64,000 bases of DNA, taken from NCBI GenBank assembly GCA_007280205.1, contig QYPX01000015.1:1-64000 (forward strand). The letters are read 5' to 3'. The DNA comes from Comamonadaceae bacterium (lineage in GTDB: Bacteria > Pseudomonadota > Gammaproteobacteria > Burkholderiales > Burkholderiaceae_C). Shown here piece after piece: positions 38,721-48,040 of the stretch. The position numbers were made by a program, and so were the translations under genes. Numbering within the stretch: the stretch's first letter is position 1; each line of letters opens with the position of its first letter. The notes under the pieces are model-generated. The model did no database searches, was not told the origin of the DNA, and worked only from the letters and a program-made list of their open reading frames with translations.

Positions 38721-39770
38721 ATGACTCCATCCGAACTTCCAGAGCCGCCCCGTGCCCCCGGGCAGGCCGACTTATCACCCAATCAGGATCCAGCACCTCT
38801 CAACAGTGAAACGAGCAAGGCGCAGAGTGGCTCAGAGTCCGCGGCACAGAACTGGGAGCGGACAACCCTGGAAAAGCTGGTCTTTGCAGGGCTGGCTGAA
38901 CAACGTCTGGCGCGTCGCTGGCGTAACTTTATCCGTCTGGCGTGGTTGGCGTTCTTTATGCTCATTGCCTGGGTTGTCATAGCCCGCGGCGGACCGAGCA
39001 AAGACAGTGCGATGCCGCACACGGCCCTGGTCGAAATCAAGGGCGAAATCGCCTCCGGGGCCGAGGCCAGTGCCGAACTGATTGTGGCTGCCTTGCGTGG
39101 AGCGTTCGAGGACGAAGCTGCTCAGGCCGTGGTCCTGTTGATTAATTCTCCTGGTGGCAGCCCGGTACAGGCCGGCATCATCAATGACGAGATCAAACGA
39201 CTCAAGCTCAAGCACAAGAAGCCCACCTATGCCGTCGTCGAAGAGTCCTGTGCTTCGGCTGCCTACTACATTGCGGTCGCAGCTGACAAAATCTTTGTTG
39301 ACAAGGCCAGCATTGTGGGCAGCATCGGCGTCTTGATGGATGGTTTTGGCTTTACCGGCTTGATGGACAAGCTGGGGGTTGAACGGCGGCTCATGACGGC
39401 AGGTGAAAACAAGGGTTTTCTGGACCCGTTCAGTCCGCAAACGGAAAGGCAGCGCGCCTTTGCGCAGACCATGCTGGACCAGATTCACAAGCAGTTCATC
39501 GACGTGGTCAAGGCCGGGCGCGGCAGCCGACTGAAGGAAACACCAGAAACCTTCAGTGGCCTGTTCTGGAGCGGGCAACAGGCGATTGAACTGGGACTTG
39601 CCGATCAGCTGGGCAATCTTGATTTTGTGGCGCGCGAAATTGTCAAGGCGGAAGAAATTGTTGATTACACGCGGCGCGAAAATGTGGCAGAGCGCCTGGT
39701 CAAGCGTTTTGGAGCGGCCATGGGTGCGGGCGCAGTGCACGCCCTGCAATCGATTCCGACTCTGCGCTGA
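38721..39770 (+). CDS. sppA: Signal peptide peptidase SppA-type S49 protease
   Basis: A 349-residue membrane-anchored serine protease with one helix (about residues 72-88) and a single S49 domain, shorter than the duplicated E. coli SppA. The likely dyad is Ser179 (in CASAAYY) and Lys231 (in ENKGFLDP); their 52-residue spacing equals that in Bacillus SppA. It degrades leftover signal peptides in the inner membrane. The start lies 1 nt after the Rieske gene. The long Pro/Ser-rich N-terminal tail (about 45 residues) is cytoplasmic and appears disordered. Confidence 0.9.
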   Translation: MTPSELPEPPRAPGQADLSPNQDPAPLNSETSKAQSGSESAAQNWERTTLEKLVFAGLAEQRLARRWRNFIRLAWLAFFMLIAWVVIARGGPSKDSAMPHTALVEIKGEIASGAEASAELIVAALRGAFEDEAAQAVVLLINSPGGSPVQAGIINDEIKRLKLKHKKPTYAVVEESCASAAYYIAVAADKIFVDKASIVGSIGVLMDGFGFTGLMDKLGVERRLMTAGENKGFLDPFSPQTERQRAFAQTMLDQIHKQFIDVVKAGRGSRLKETPETFSGLFWSGQQAIELGLADQLGNLDFVAREIVKAEEIVDYTRRENVAERLVKRFGAAMGAGAVHALQSIPTLR

Positions 39771-39790
39771 CTTGCGGTTTGGTAAGGAAT

Positions 39791-40585
39791 TCAGCGCCCC
39801 AGGGCGAACACGGCAGGCGTTGAATTGTCCAGGGGCGATTTCCTTTTTCGCCAGTTCCTGATACTGTCGCTGCAGCAGACGCCGCACTCCAGCGTCAATC
39901 CGCTGGATACGGCCAAGCGCGTATTGTGCTGCAGTGTCTGGAGCAAAGACTGCAGTATCGCGGCGTTGCGATAGGGGGTTTCGATGAACAACTGGGTCTG
40001 TCCGGTCTTCAAAGCCAGGGATTCGAGTTCGCGGATGCGCTGACCGCGTTCAGCTGGGTCTTGCGGCAGATAGCCCGCAAAGGCGAAATTCTGACCGTTC
40101 AGACCACTGGCGGCCAGGGCCAGCAAGAGCGAAACCGGCCCGATCAATGGGATCACCTCCATTCCCAGTTCATGAGCAGCGCGCACCACCGAGGAGCCAG
40201 GGTCGGCCACGGCTGGCATGCCGGCTTCGCTGACCAGTCCCATATCATGACCTTTCAGCGCTGGAGCCAGTAAAGGACGCGCGTCAAAGTTCCCGCTGTG
40301 ATCACCCTTTTTGTGGACCTCCCGCGGCAGTTCCTCAATGTGCAGTGCTTGCACGGCGCTGGTCAGGGGCGTGACGGCGTTGACGCGCTTGAGGTAGGCA
40401 CGCGTCGATTTGGCGTTTTCGCTTATCCAGTATTGCAGTCGAGCCGCCACCTTGAGCGTACCCAAGGGCATGCTGCCTTGCAGGTCAGCCTGGCTATCGC
40501 AGCCAAAATCAAGCGGGGCTGGGACCAGGTAAAGTTTTCCGCTCGATGTCGGATTGGCTCCAACAGGTTGTGCGTCTTCGGCCAT
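39791..40585 (-). CDS. SAM-dependent methyltransferase, tetrapyrrole methylase/RsmI-like family
   Basis: A 264-residue protein of the tetrapyrrole methylase fold. It shows GLVSEAGMPAVADPGSSVVRAAHELG and GPVSLLLALAASGL, matching RsmI, which 2'-O-methylates C1402 of 16S rRNA. The N-terminus, however, has a different segment (LYLVPAPLDFGC) and an additional region before the first AdoMet strand, so it may be an RsmI paralogue with another target. The ATG at 40585 lies 2 nt after the maf stop; the frame upstream overlaps maf and is a shadow. Confidence 0.83.
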   Translation of the reverse strand: MAEDAQPVGANPTSSGKLYLVPAPLDFGCDSQADLQGSMPLGTLKVAARLQYWISENAKSTRAYLKRVNAVTPLTSAVQALHIEELPREVHKKGDHSGNFDARPLLAPALKGHDMGLVSEAGMPAVADPGSSVVRAAHELGMEVIPLIGPVSLLLALAASGLNGQNFAFAGYLPQDPAERGQRIRELESLALKTGQTQLFIETPYRNAAILQSLLQTLQHNTRLAVSSGLTLECGVCCSDSIRNWRKRKSPLDNSTPAVFALGR

Positions 40586-40587
40586 GG

Positions 40588-41181
40588 TCACAAGATCCTG
40601 ATGCCGGCGGCACGAATCATCTGGCAGGTGCGGATCAAAGGCAGTCCCACCAGAGCGCTGGGGTCGTCGTTTTCGATCGACTCCAGCAGGGCAATGCCCA
40701 GACCTTCGCTCTTGGCGCTGCCAGCACAGTCGTAGGGTGTCTCGGCGCGCAGATAGGCTTCGATTTCGGCGTCCTCCAGTTCGCGGAACCTGACCCGCAC
40801 CTGGGCCAGATCCAGTTGCGCGAAACCACTGTCCTGACACACCACTGCCACCGCAGTTTGAAAAATCACGGTCTGGCCGCGCATTTGCTGCAGCTGAGCC
40901 GTGGCACGTGCGTGATTGCCGGGTTTGCCCAGCGCCAGCCCATCCAGGTCGGCCACCTGGTCCGAACCGATCACCACACAGGAGGGAAACTGGGCAGCCA
41001 CGGCGCGGGCCTTGCTCATCGCGAGTCGGCAGGCCAGCTGCTTTGGTGTCTCATTGGTGTACGGCGTTTCGTCGACGTCGGGCGCGGCGACCTGAAATTC
41101 GACGCGCAGGCGGGCCAGCATTTCGCGACGGTAGGGCGAACTCGATCCCAATACAAGTTTTCTGGCATGAAATTCAGACAT
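40588..41181 (-). CDS. maf: Maf-family nucleotide pyrophosphatase (YceF-like)
   Basis: A 197-residue enzyme that hydrolyses non-canonical nucleotides such as m7GTP. The start SEFHARKLVLGSSSPYRREML, the DETPYTNETP segment and VVIGSDQVADLDG with the catalytic aspartate fit the YceF branch, in line with its position next to yceD-rpmF-plsX as in E. coli. It is divergent from yceD with a 25-nt gap and coupled to the downstream methyltransferase gene. Confidence 0.93.
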   Translation of the reverse strand: MSEFHARKLVLGSSSPYRREMLARLRVEFQVAAPDVDETPYTNETPKQLACRLAMSKARAVAAQFPSCVVIGSDQVADLDGLALGKPGNHARATAQLQQMRGQTVIFQTAVAVVCQDSGFAQLDLAQVRVRFRELEDAEIEAYLRAETPYDCAGSAKSEGLGIALLESIENDDPSALVGLPLIRTCQMIRAAGIRIL

Positions 41182-41206
41182 AGCGCGATTCTCTTACACT
41201 GCGGCG

Positions 41207-41755
41207 ATGAAACAGGATATTTCGAACAAGCATCTCGATGTCAGGGTCTTTGCGCAGTCGTCGGCTTGTCTCACTGAAGAGAATCTGCTTGCAAGGTATG
41301 GACGCCTCATGCAGGAGACGCAGGGGCTGGGGGCGGAAAACCACGTGAAATGGTCGGCACGCGGTGAGTCGCGCCTCGATTCGGCGGGTGCCGCGCAAAT
41401 CTGGTTGCACTTGAAGGTGGATGCCTTGGTGCCATTGACCTGTCAGCGTTGTCTGCTGCCGGCCGATATGTCTATTGCCATTGATCAGTCCTATCGATTT
41501 GTGGATAGCGAGGAGTTGGCCGAACTGCAGGATGCGCAGGCCGAGGAAGATGTGCTCGCCTTGAGTCCCGATTTCAGTTTGGCTGAGCTCATTGAAGACG
41601 AAGTTCTGATGGCTCTGCCGTTGATACCTCTGCACGATCCATGCCCGGTTCCCGTCAAACTGGAAGCGGTGGATCCAGGATTTGACGCAGCATTCGAGGG
41701 AAAGCGGCAGCCTTTTGCAGTCTTGGCAAAGCTAAAAACGGGGAAATCGGACTGA
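41207..41755 (+). CDS. yceD: YceD family protein (DUF177), large ribosomal RNA accumulation protein
   Basis: A 182-residue protein with the DUF177 core: LHLKVDALVPLTCQRCLLP carrying a Cys-x2-Cys pair, then the acidic EEDVLALSPDFSLAELIEDEVLMALPL segment. It is linked to 23S rRNA accumulation in plants and E. coli. It precedes rpmF, the classical yceD-rpmF-plsX order. A TATAAT element between yceD and rpmF suggests rpmF also has its own promoter. Confidence 0.92.
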   Translation: MKQDISNKHLDVRVFAQSSACLTEENLLARYGRLMQETQGLGAENHVKWSARGESRLDSAGAAQIWLHLKVDALVPLTCQRCLLPADMSIAIDQSYRFVDSEELAELQDAQAEEDVLALSPDFSLAELIEDEVLMALPLIPLHDPCPVPVKLEAVDPGFDAAFEGKRQPFAVLAKLKTGKSD

Positions 41756-41770
41756 ACTGGCGACTTGCCC

Positions 41771-41776
41771 TATAAT
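41771..41776 (+). promoter_or_regulatory. Candidate -10 element for rpmF
   Basis: TATAAT lies 88 nt upstream of rpmF, after the yceD stop. The -35 region at standard spacing is poor. It would drive rpmF and perhaps the fatty acid genes behind it. Confidence 0.45.
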
Positions 41777-41863
41777 GGCAGGCTTCACGCGGGCCTGAGG
41801 CGTCGCACTTTCACCAACCCAAGGTGTTGCAATGACTGCAGCACGCACGACAAGGAGCGGATC

Positions 41864-42046
41864 ATGGCCGTCCAGCAGAACAAAAAATCACCTTCCAAGC
41901 GCGGTATGCACCGTTCACACAATGCACTGGTCGTCCCGGGTATCGCGGTTGAGGCCACCACGGGTGAAACCCACCTTCGGCACCACATCAGCCCGACTGG
42001 CTTTTATCGGGGTCGCAAGGTCATCAAGACCAAGTCCGAAGCCTGA
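41864..42046 (+). CDS. rpmF: 50S ribosomal protein L32
   Basis: A 60-residue basic protein with the L32 pattern [20 protein letters not shown] and [19 protein letters not shown]. This is the zinc-free form typical of proteobacteria (no C-x2-C pairs). An AAGGAG ribosome site precedes the ATG. It lies between yceD and plsX, and a hairpin follows it. Confidence 0.97.
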   Translation: MAVQQNKKSPSKRGMHRSHNALVVPGIAVEATTGETHLRHHISPTGFYRGRKVIKTKSEA

Positions 42047-42060
42047 TTTCTCATAAAGCG

Positions 42061-42098
42061 AAGGCCCGAGGCTACTGTGTCTGTAGCGTCGGGCTTTG
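42061..42098 (+). terminator. Probable terminator or attenuator after rpmF
   Basis: GCCCGA-G-GCTAC (42064-42075) pairs with GTAGC-G-TCGGGC (42083-42094), extended by AAG/TTT. The following T run is short and interrupted (TTTGTCATTT), so it may only attenuate transcription into plsX. Confidence 0.55.
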
Positions 42099-42152
42099 TC
42101 ATTTATACCGTCCGCTAACCCAGTGCACCCTGTCCGGTCGAGCTGACTGCCC

Positions 42153-43202
42153 ATGATCACTATCGCTGTCGACTGCATGGGAGGCGATCACGGTCTTGTC
42201 GTGACGCTTCCTGCCTGCCGCAATTTTCTGGAGAAGCACACAGATGCGAGCTTGATCCTGGTGCGACTGCCTGACAATTCAGGCAGGTTTTCCCATGCAC
42301 GGGGGACGACCGTGACCGCGACCGAGGTTGTTGGCATGGATGATTCGCTCGAAGTAGCACTGCGGCGGAAAAAGGACTCGTCCATGCGTGTTGCCATCCA
42401 GCAAGTCAAGGATGGCCGGGCACAGGCGGCTGTTTCCGCTGGTAATACTGCGGCGCTGATGGCGATCTCCCGCTACCTGCTCAAGACACTCGATGGTATT
42501 GACCGGCCGGCCATCGCCGGGCAGATTCCGAACGCCAAGGGTCAGGCCACGACGGTACTTGACATGGGTGCCAACGTTGACTGCTCGGCGGAGCACCTGT
42601 TGCAGTTTGCAATCATGGGATCGGCCCTGGTTTCGGTTTTGAACGGTGTTGAAAATCCGACAGTAGGCTTGCTCAATATTGGTGAAGAATCGATCAAGGG
42701 CAATGAAGTCATCAAGAAGGCAGGGGAACTGTTGCGCGCCGCAGCCCAAGCCGGGGATTTCAATTTCTATGGCAATGTCGAGGGTAACGACATTTTCAAA
42801 GGCACTTCAGACATCGTGGTCTGTGACGGTTTTGTCGGCAATGTGGCTTTAAAAGCCAGCGAGGGTCTGGCGACCATGATCGTCGATTTTCTGAAGATCG
42901 AGTTTTCGCGCAATATGTTCACAAGACTTGCGGCCCTTGCCGCCTACCCGGTCATATCTGCGCTCAAGAAGCGGATGGATCACCGGCGCTACAACGGTGG
43001 TGCGCTGTTGGGTTTGCGTGGCCTGGTGTTCAAGAGTCACGGCTCGGCCGACGCGATGGCATTTGAGTATGCGCTGACCAGGGCTTACGAAGCGGCCCGA
43101 CATCAATTACTGGATCGTGTGCAGGCTCGAATTGCCCACGTGGCACCACTCATGGGTGCGGTTGCGCCAACGCTACAGTGCGCCGCCGCGTCCTTCGACT
43201 GA
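42153..43202 (+). CDS. plsX: Phosphate acyltransferase PlsX
   Basis: A 349-residue enzyme that converts acyl-ACP to acyl-phosphate for phospholipid synthesis. The start [13 protein letters not shown], the [11 protein letters not shown] stretch, [17 protein letters not shown] and [12 protein letters not shown] are PlsX signatures. It is the first lipid gene of the cluster, 3 nt before fabH, and is separated from rpmF by a hairpin. Confidence 0.96.
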   Translation: MITIAVDCMGGDHGLVVTLPACRNFLEKHTDASLILVRLPDNSGRFSHARGTTVTATEVVGMDDSLEVALRRKKDSSMRVAIQQVKDGRAQAAVSAGNTAALMAISRYLLKTLDGIDRPAIAGQIPNAKGQATTVLDMGANVDCSAEHLLQFAIMGSALVSVLNGVENPTVGLLNIGEESIKGNEVIKKAGELLRAAAQAGDFNFYGNVEGNDIFKGTSDIVVCDGFVGNVALKASEGLATMIVDFLKIEFSRNMFTRLAALAAYPVISALKKRMDHRRYNGGALLGLRGLVFKSHGSADAMAFEYALTRAYEAARHQLLDRVQARIAHVAPLMGAVAPTLQCAAASFD

Positions 43203-43205
43203 TTC

Positions 43206-44183
43206 ATGAAGCCCTATTCACGCATCATCGGTACTGGCAGCTACCTGCCACCGCGCCGACTGACCAATGCCGAACTGGTGGCAGACCTTGCCACGCGTGG
43301 GGTGGAAAGCTCGGACCAGTGGATTGTTGAGCGCACTGGCATACGGGCACGTCATTTTGCTGCACCCGATGTCTGCAGCAGTGACTTGGGCCTGGAGGCG
43401 GCGCGGCGCGCTTTGGAGGCGGCCCGGTGCCAGCCCAAAGATCTGGATTTGATCATTGTCGCCACTTCGACCCCCGACATGGTGTTCCCCTCGACGGCCT
43501 GCATCCTGCAGAACAAATTGGGGGCCAATGGCTGTCCCGCCTTTGACGTGCAGGCAGTATGCAGTGGCTTTATTTATGCATTGACGATTGCTGACGCGAT
43601 GATCAGAACCGGTGCTGCCAGCAGGGCGTTGGTGGTGGGAGCAGAGGTTTTTTCCCGTATTCTTGATTTCAAGGACCGGGCCACTTGTGTCCTGTTTGGT
43701 GATGGGGCTGGCGCGGTGGTGCTGCAAGCGTCTGAAACTCCGGGACTGTTGGCCAGTGATCTGCACGCTGATGGCAAGTACTCGGGTATTTTGTGTGTTC
43801 CAGGGCAAGTGTCCGGCGGTCAGGTGCTGGGCGACCCCTTGCTCAAGATGGACGGCAAGGCGGTGTTCAAGCTGGCGGTTGCCGTGCTGGACGAGGCGGC
43901 TCGCGCCACCTTGGCGAAAGCTGGCAAGACGACATCGGATATTGATTGGCTGATTCCGCATCAGGCCAACATACGGATCATGCAGAGCACAGCCAGGAAG
44001 CTCGCGTTGCCGATGGACAAGGTTGTGGTCACGGTGGACCAGCATGGCAACACGTCTGCTGCATCGATTCCGTTGGCGCTGGACAGCGCAGTCCGCGCTG
44101 GAAAGGTCAAGCCCGGTGAACTGCTTTTGCTCGAGGGAGTCGGCGGTGGCTTCACCTGGGGTGCGGTCCTATTGCATCTGTAA
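43206..44183 (+). CDS. fabH: 3-oxoacyl-ACP synthase III
   Basis: A 325-residue condensing enzyme that starts fatty acid synthesis from acetyl-CoA and malonyl-ACP. The catalytic triad is present: Cys119 (QAVCSGF), the histidine in IPHQAN and the asparagine in HGNTSAAS. It lies in the plsX-fabH-fabD-fabG-acpP-fabF cluster, with 20 nt to fabD. Confidence 0.96.
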   Translation: MKPYSRIIGTGSYLPPRRLTNAELVADLATRGVESSDQWIVERTGIRARHFAAPDVCSSDLGLEAARRALEAARCQPKDLDLIIVATSTPDMVFPSTACILQNKLGANGCPAFDVQAVCSGFIYALTIADAMIRTGAASRALVVGAEVFSRILDFKDRATCVLFGDGAGAVVLQASETPGLLASDLHADGKYSGILCVPGQVSGGQVLGDPLLKMDGKAVFKLAVAVLDEAARATLAKAGKTTSDIDWLIPHQANIRIMQSTARKLALPMDKVVVTVDQHGNTSAASIPLALDSAVRAGKVKPGELLLLEGVGGGFTWGAVLLHL

Positions 44184-44203
44184 TTTATGAGTTCCTATCC
44201 GGC

Positions 44204-45169
44204 ATGAAACCTTTCGCTTTTGTTTTTCCTGGTCAAGGCTCCCAGTCCGTAGGCATGCTGGACGCTTGGGGCGATCACCCGGTAGTCATTGAAGTGCTCC
44301 GGGAGGCATCGGATGCGCTGCATGAAGACATGGCGGAGTTGATCCACAGCGGGCCCAAGGAAGCGCTTGCGCTGACAACGAACACGCAACCTGTGATGTT
44401 GGTGGCCGCACTGGCAGCTTATCGGGTTTGGGTGGCGGAGACCGGCACGCTGCCTGTGGCAGTCGCGGGGCACTCACTGGGTGAGTATTCGGCTTTGGTC
44501 GCAGCCGGTGTCCTCACGCTCAGTCAGGCTGCGCCGTTGGTTCGTTTGCGGGCCCGGGCGATGCAGGAAGCGGTACCGGTTGGCGTGGGTGCGATGGCCG
44601 CTATTTTGGGTATGGATGCGGCTAAGGTCGTAGCGCTGTGTGCCGATGTGACGCTTGGTTTTGGCGAAGATTTGCGAGAAGTGGTGGAAGCAGTCAATTT
44701 CAATGACCCAATGCAAACCGTGATTGCAGGCAGCAAAGTGGCGGTCGAAAAGGCTTGCCATGAATTGAAGCAAGCAGGCGCCAAGCGGGCGCTGCCGTTG
44801 CCGGTGTCAGCACCCTTTCATTCGAGTTTGATGAAGCCGGCAGCCGAAAAACTTCGCCTCAGACTTCAGGAGATGGAGTTTGCGCCGCCACAAATCGACT
44901 TGATTAACAATATTGATGTCAGTGTTGAGGTAGACGCCAACCGGATCCGGGATGCCTTGTACCGCCAGGCGTTTGGACCCGTGCGCTGGGTCGAGTGCGT
45001 ACAGGCACTCAAGGCCAGGGGATTGACCTGTGTGGTTGAATGCGGGCCTGGCAGGGTGCTGGCTGGATTGGTCAAGCGCATCGATCCGGAACTGAGCGGA
45101 CTTGCGTTGCTGGATCCGGCGTCCCTTGCGCTTGTGAAAGAAGAATTGTTGGGTACTGATCATGAGTGA
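44204..45169 (+). CDS. fabD: Malonyl-CoA:ACP transacylase
   Basis: A 321-residue acyltransferase that loads malonyl onto ACP. The nucleophile is Ser91 in GHSLGEYSAL; the FPGQGSQSVGM start and the SAPFHSSLM segment with the catalytic histidine are present. Its 3' end overlaps fabG by 8 nt, so translation is coupled. Confidence 0.96.
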   Translation: MKPFAFVFPGQGSQSVGMLDAWGDHPVVIEVLREASDALHEDMAELIHSGPKEALALTTNTQPVMLVAALAAYRVWVAETGTLPVAVAGHSLGEYSALVAAGVLTLSQAAPLVRLRARAMQEAVPVGVGAMAAILGMDAAKVVALCADVTLGFGEDLREVVEAVNFNDPMQTVIAGSKVAVEKACHELKQAGAKRALPLPVSAPFHSSLMKPAAEKLRLRLQEMEFAPPQIDLINNIDVSVEVDANRIRDALYRQAFGPVRWVECVQALKARGLTCVVECGPGRVLAGLVKRIDPELSGLALLDPASLALVKEELLGTDHE

Positions 45170-45908
45170 TGTGAAATTTGAAGGGCAGGTGGCTCTGGTC
45201 ACTGGAGCGTCACGCGGCATCGGTGCAGCCATTGCATCGGAACTGGCCAAGCGCGGGCTTAAAGTGATTGGCACGGCGACAACCGACCTCGGAGCAGAAA
45301 ACATTGCCCAGACGCTTTCGGCTTTTGCCGGGTGCAGCGGCAGGACGCTGGATGTCAACGATGCGCAGGCTGCAGAAAGCCTGATTGGGTCTGTCGTCAA
45401 GGAGTACGGCGGATTGCATGTGCTGGTCAACAACGCAGGCATCACCCGTGACAACCTGGCGATGCGGATGAAAGATGAAGAGTGGGATGCGGTGCTGGAT
45501 ACCAACCTCAAGGCCGTGTTTCGAATGAGTCGAGCGGTCATGCGGACCATGATGAAGCAGCGTTATGGTCGCATCATCAGCATCACTTCGGTGGTTGGTG
45601 CCTCGGGCAACCCGGGGCAGGCTAACTACGCTGCAGCCAAGGCAGGCGTCGCCGGCATGACCCGTGCGCTGGCGCGTGAACTCGGTTCACGCAACATCAC
45701 AGTCAATTGTGTGGCGCCGGGTTTTATTGAAACCGACATGACCGCAGGCTTGCCGGAAGAGCAGCACAAAGCCTTGCTTGGTCAGATTCCCCTGGGTCAT
45801 CTTGGCAAACCATCGGACGTCGCACATGCTGTTGCGTTCTTGGCTTCACCCCAGGCTGGCTATGTAACGGGACAGGAATTGCATGTGAACGGCGGTATGT
45901 TGATGTAA
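45162..45908 (+). CDS. fabG: 3-oxoacyl-ACP reductase
   Basis: A 248-residue short-chain dehydrogenase that reduces 3-ketoacyl-ACP with NADPH. It shows GASRGIGAAIA for cofactor binding, NNAG, the catalytic serine in ITSVVG, and YAAAKAG with Tyr and Lys. It starts within the end of fabD and is followed 90 nt later by acpP. Confidence 0.96.
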   Translation: MSDVKFEGQVALVTGASRGIGAAIASELAKRGLKVIGTATTDLGAENIAQTLSAFAGCSGRTLDVNDAQAAESLIGSVVKEYGGLHVLVNNAGITRDNLAMRMKDEEWDAVLDTNLKAVFRMSRAVMRTMMKQRYGRIISITSVVGASGNPGQANYAAAKAGVAGMTRALARELGSRNITVNCVAPGFIETDMTAGLPEEQHKALLGQIPLGHLGKPSDVAHAVAFLASPQAGYVTGQELHVNGGMLM

Positions 45909-45962
45909 GCCGATTGATCCGTTCGGCAGTCGGATTAGGGAATCATCTCTAAGCCCGGCTAA

Positions 45963-46238
<276 letters not shown>

Positions 46239-46248
46239 GTAGCTTGCC

Positions 46249-47496
46249 ATGTCGCGCCGTCGCGTTGTTGTAACAGGATTGGGATGCGTCAGTCCCGTGG
46301 GTAACACGGTGGCCGACGCTTGGGCCAATGTGATTGCTGGCAAGTCCGGCATTGACCTGATCACAAAGTTCGACGCGTCAACCTTCTCCTGCAAGATCGC
46401 AGGTGAAGTGAAGAATTTTCAGTTGGATTCCTACATTGGCTCCAAAGAAGCGCGAACGATGGATGCCTTCATTCATTTTGGCGTTGCGGCGGCTGCTCAG
46501 GCGATTGCCGATGCCAATCTGCCGACCCAGGAGGCTCTGACTGATGAATTTTCAACCCGCATTGGTTGCTTGATCGGCTCGGGCATCGGTGGTTTGCCGA
46601 TGATCGAAAACATGCACGCCGAATTCTTGCAACGAGGCGCACGTCGCATTTCGCCATTCTTTGTGCCGGCTACGATCGTCAATATGATCGCCGGGCAGGT
46701 GGCGATCCGTTTTGGCTTCAAGGGGCCGAACATGGCCATCGTGTCAGCATGCACGACCGGTCTGCACTGTATCGGTGAGGCCGGCCGCATGATTGAGTAC
46801 GGTGATGCCGATGTGATGGTGGCGGGTGGCTCTGAGGCCACTGTTTCACCGCTTGGCATCGGGGGCTTTGCCGCCATGCGTGCCCTGAGCACGCGCAACG
46901 ATGATCCGCAGACTGCCTCGCGCCCTTGGGACAGGGATCGCGATGGGTTTGTGTTGGGAGAAGGTGCTGGTGTGATGGTCCTGGAGGAGTACGAACATGC
47001 CAGGGCGCGGGGCGCCACGATTTACGCCGAACTGGCTGGTTTCGGCATGAGTGCAGACGCCGGCCACATGACGGCGCCGAATCTTGATGGTCCGCGGCGC
47101 GCCATGCTCGGCGCCATGCGCAATGCGGGCGTCAATGCAGACCAGGTCGACTATCTCAATGCCCACGGCACGTCGACCCCGCTCGGAGACCTCAATGAGT
47201 CCAATGCCATCAAGGCGGCACTGGGGGATCATGCAAAGAAGATCGTCGTCAATTCCACCAAGTCGATGACGGGCCATTTGTTGGGTGGTGCCGGTGGTAT
47301 CGAGTCGGTTTTTACCGTGCTGGCCCTGCATCACCAAAAGAGCCCCCCGACGATCAATATATTTAACCAGGATCCCGAGTGTGATCTTGACTATTGCGCC
47401 AACGTCGCGCGCGACATGAAGATCGATGTTGCCCTGAAGAATAACTTCGGCTTTGGCGGCACCAATGGCTCACTTGTGTTCAAGCGAGCACCCTGA
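46249..47496 (+). CDS. fabF: 3-oxoacyl-ACP synthase II
   Basis: A 415-residue elongating condensing enzyme. The nucleophile is Cys168 in SACTTGLH; the two catalytic histidines are in NAHGTSTPLGD and GHLLGGAGG. It follows acpP by 10 nt and ends the lipid cluster. The next gene is a small membrane protein. Confidence 0.96.
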   Translation: MSRRRVVVTGLGCVSPVGNTVADAWANVIAGKSGIDLITKFDASTFSCKIAGEVKNFQLDSYIGSKEARTMDAFIHFGVAAAAQAIADANLPTQEALTDEFSTRIGCLIGSGIGGLPMIENMHAEFLQRGARRISPFFVPATIVNMIAGQVAIRFGFKGPNMAIVSACTTGLHCIGEAGRMIEYGDADVMVAGGSEATVSPLGIGGFAAMRALSTRNDDPQTASRPWDRDRDGFVLGEGAGVMVLEEYEHARARGATIYAELAGFGMSADAGHMTAPNLDGPRRAMLGAMRNAGVNADQVDYLNAHGTSTPLGDLNESNAIKAALGDHAKKIVVNSTKSMTGHLLGGAGGIESVFTVLALHHQKSPPTINIFNQDPECDLDYCANVARDMKIDVALKNNFGFGGTNGSLVFKRAP

Positions 47497-47544
47497 AGCT
47501 TTCTTGATTGCCCATTTTTCAGTCGCAACCAGACGCGGTTCAGC

Positions 47545-47994
47545 ATGCACAAGGCGCCGGCGGTTACTTACCCGGTGGGGCGGTCGGCCCTTCATGCCTG
47601 GCTGCTGGGATCGAGCTGTTTGACCGGAGCCTTGGCTGGCTGGTTCTGGCGTATGCAGGCGGCACCCGAATCGTGGTCACAGTGGCTTTACGCGCTTGTC
47701 CTGTTGCTGGCCAGCCTTGCCGCCTTTCGGAACTGGTGGTGTTCTCCGAGAGGCCAGCTGCAGTGGGACGGGCAAAGCTGGAGGCTCAACGTGCTGGATC
47801 GCTGTCTGTGTGGGCCAGTGAGCGTTCATCTGGATTTGCAAGGGTGGCTGCTGTTGTGCCTGCACTCAGAAGAGGGTGGCCGCAGATGGCTTTGGCTGGA
47901 GCGCCGCACGGCTGCGATCAACTGGCATGCTTTGCGCAATGCGGTGTTTTCTGCAGACGGGGGCAGTGTGTCGGGTCTTGAGCGCAGCCAATGA
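47545..47994 (+). CDS. Hypothetical membrane protein between fabF and the DegP-type gene
   Basis: A 149-residue protein with two hydrophobic stretches (about 19-36 and 46-62) followed by a soluble part rich in Trp and Leu, with the GQLQWDGQSWRL stretch as its most distinctive element. Proteins of this type are remembered next to fabF and before rpoE in Burkholderiales. A competing frame at 47508-47981 lacks membrane topology and is judged a shadow. Here the DegP-type gene follows directly, with a 46-nt gap. No function is known to me. Confidence 0.72.
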   Translation: MHKAPAVTYPVGRSALHAWLLGSSCLTGALAGWFWRMQAAPESWSQWLYALVLLLASLAAFRNWWCSPRGQLQWDGQSWRLNVLDRCLCGPVSVHLDLQGWLLLCLHSEEGGRRWLWLERRTAAINWHALRNAVFSADGGSVSGLERSQ

Positions 47995-48040
47995 GTCCCC
48001 ATTTGGTGGTTTTGTTGATTTTTTCAGAGAAAGGTTGATG

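Noticed and set aside
38721-38860. Twin-arginine or ordinary signal peptide on the SppA protein
   Set aside because: The N-terminal 45 residues are polar; the only hydrophobic segment is an internal anchor near residue 80.
47508-47981. 157-codon plus-strand frame overlapping the membrane protein gene
   Set aside because: Different frame from 47545-47994, which has the better start, topology and remembered family resemblance.
47991-48038. 15-codon frame between the membrane protein gene and degP
   Set aside because: Hydrophobic and starts with an ATGA overlap, but too short to judge. It does not look like a remnant of rpoE, rseA or rseB.
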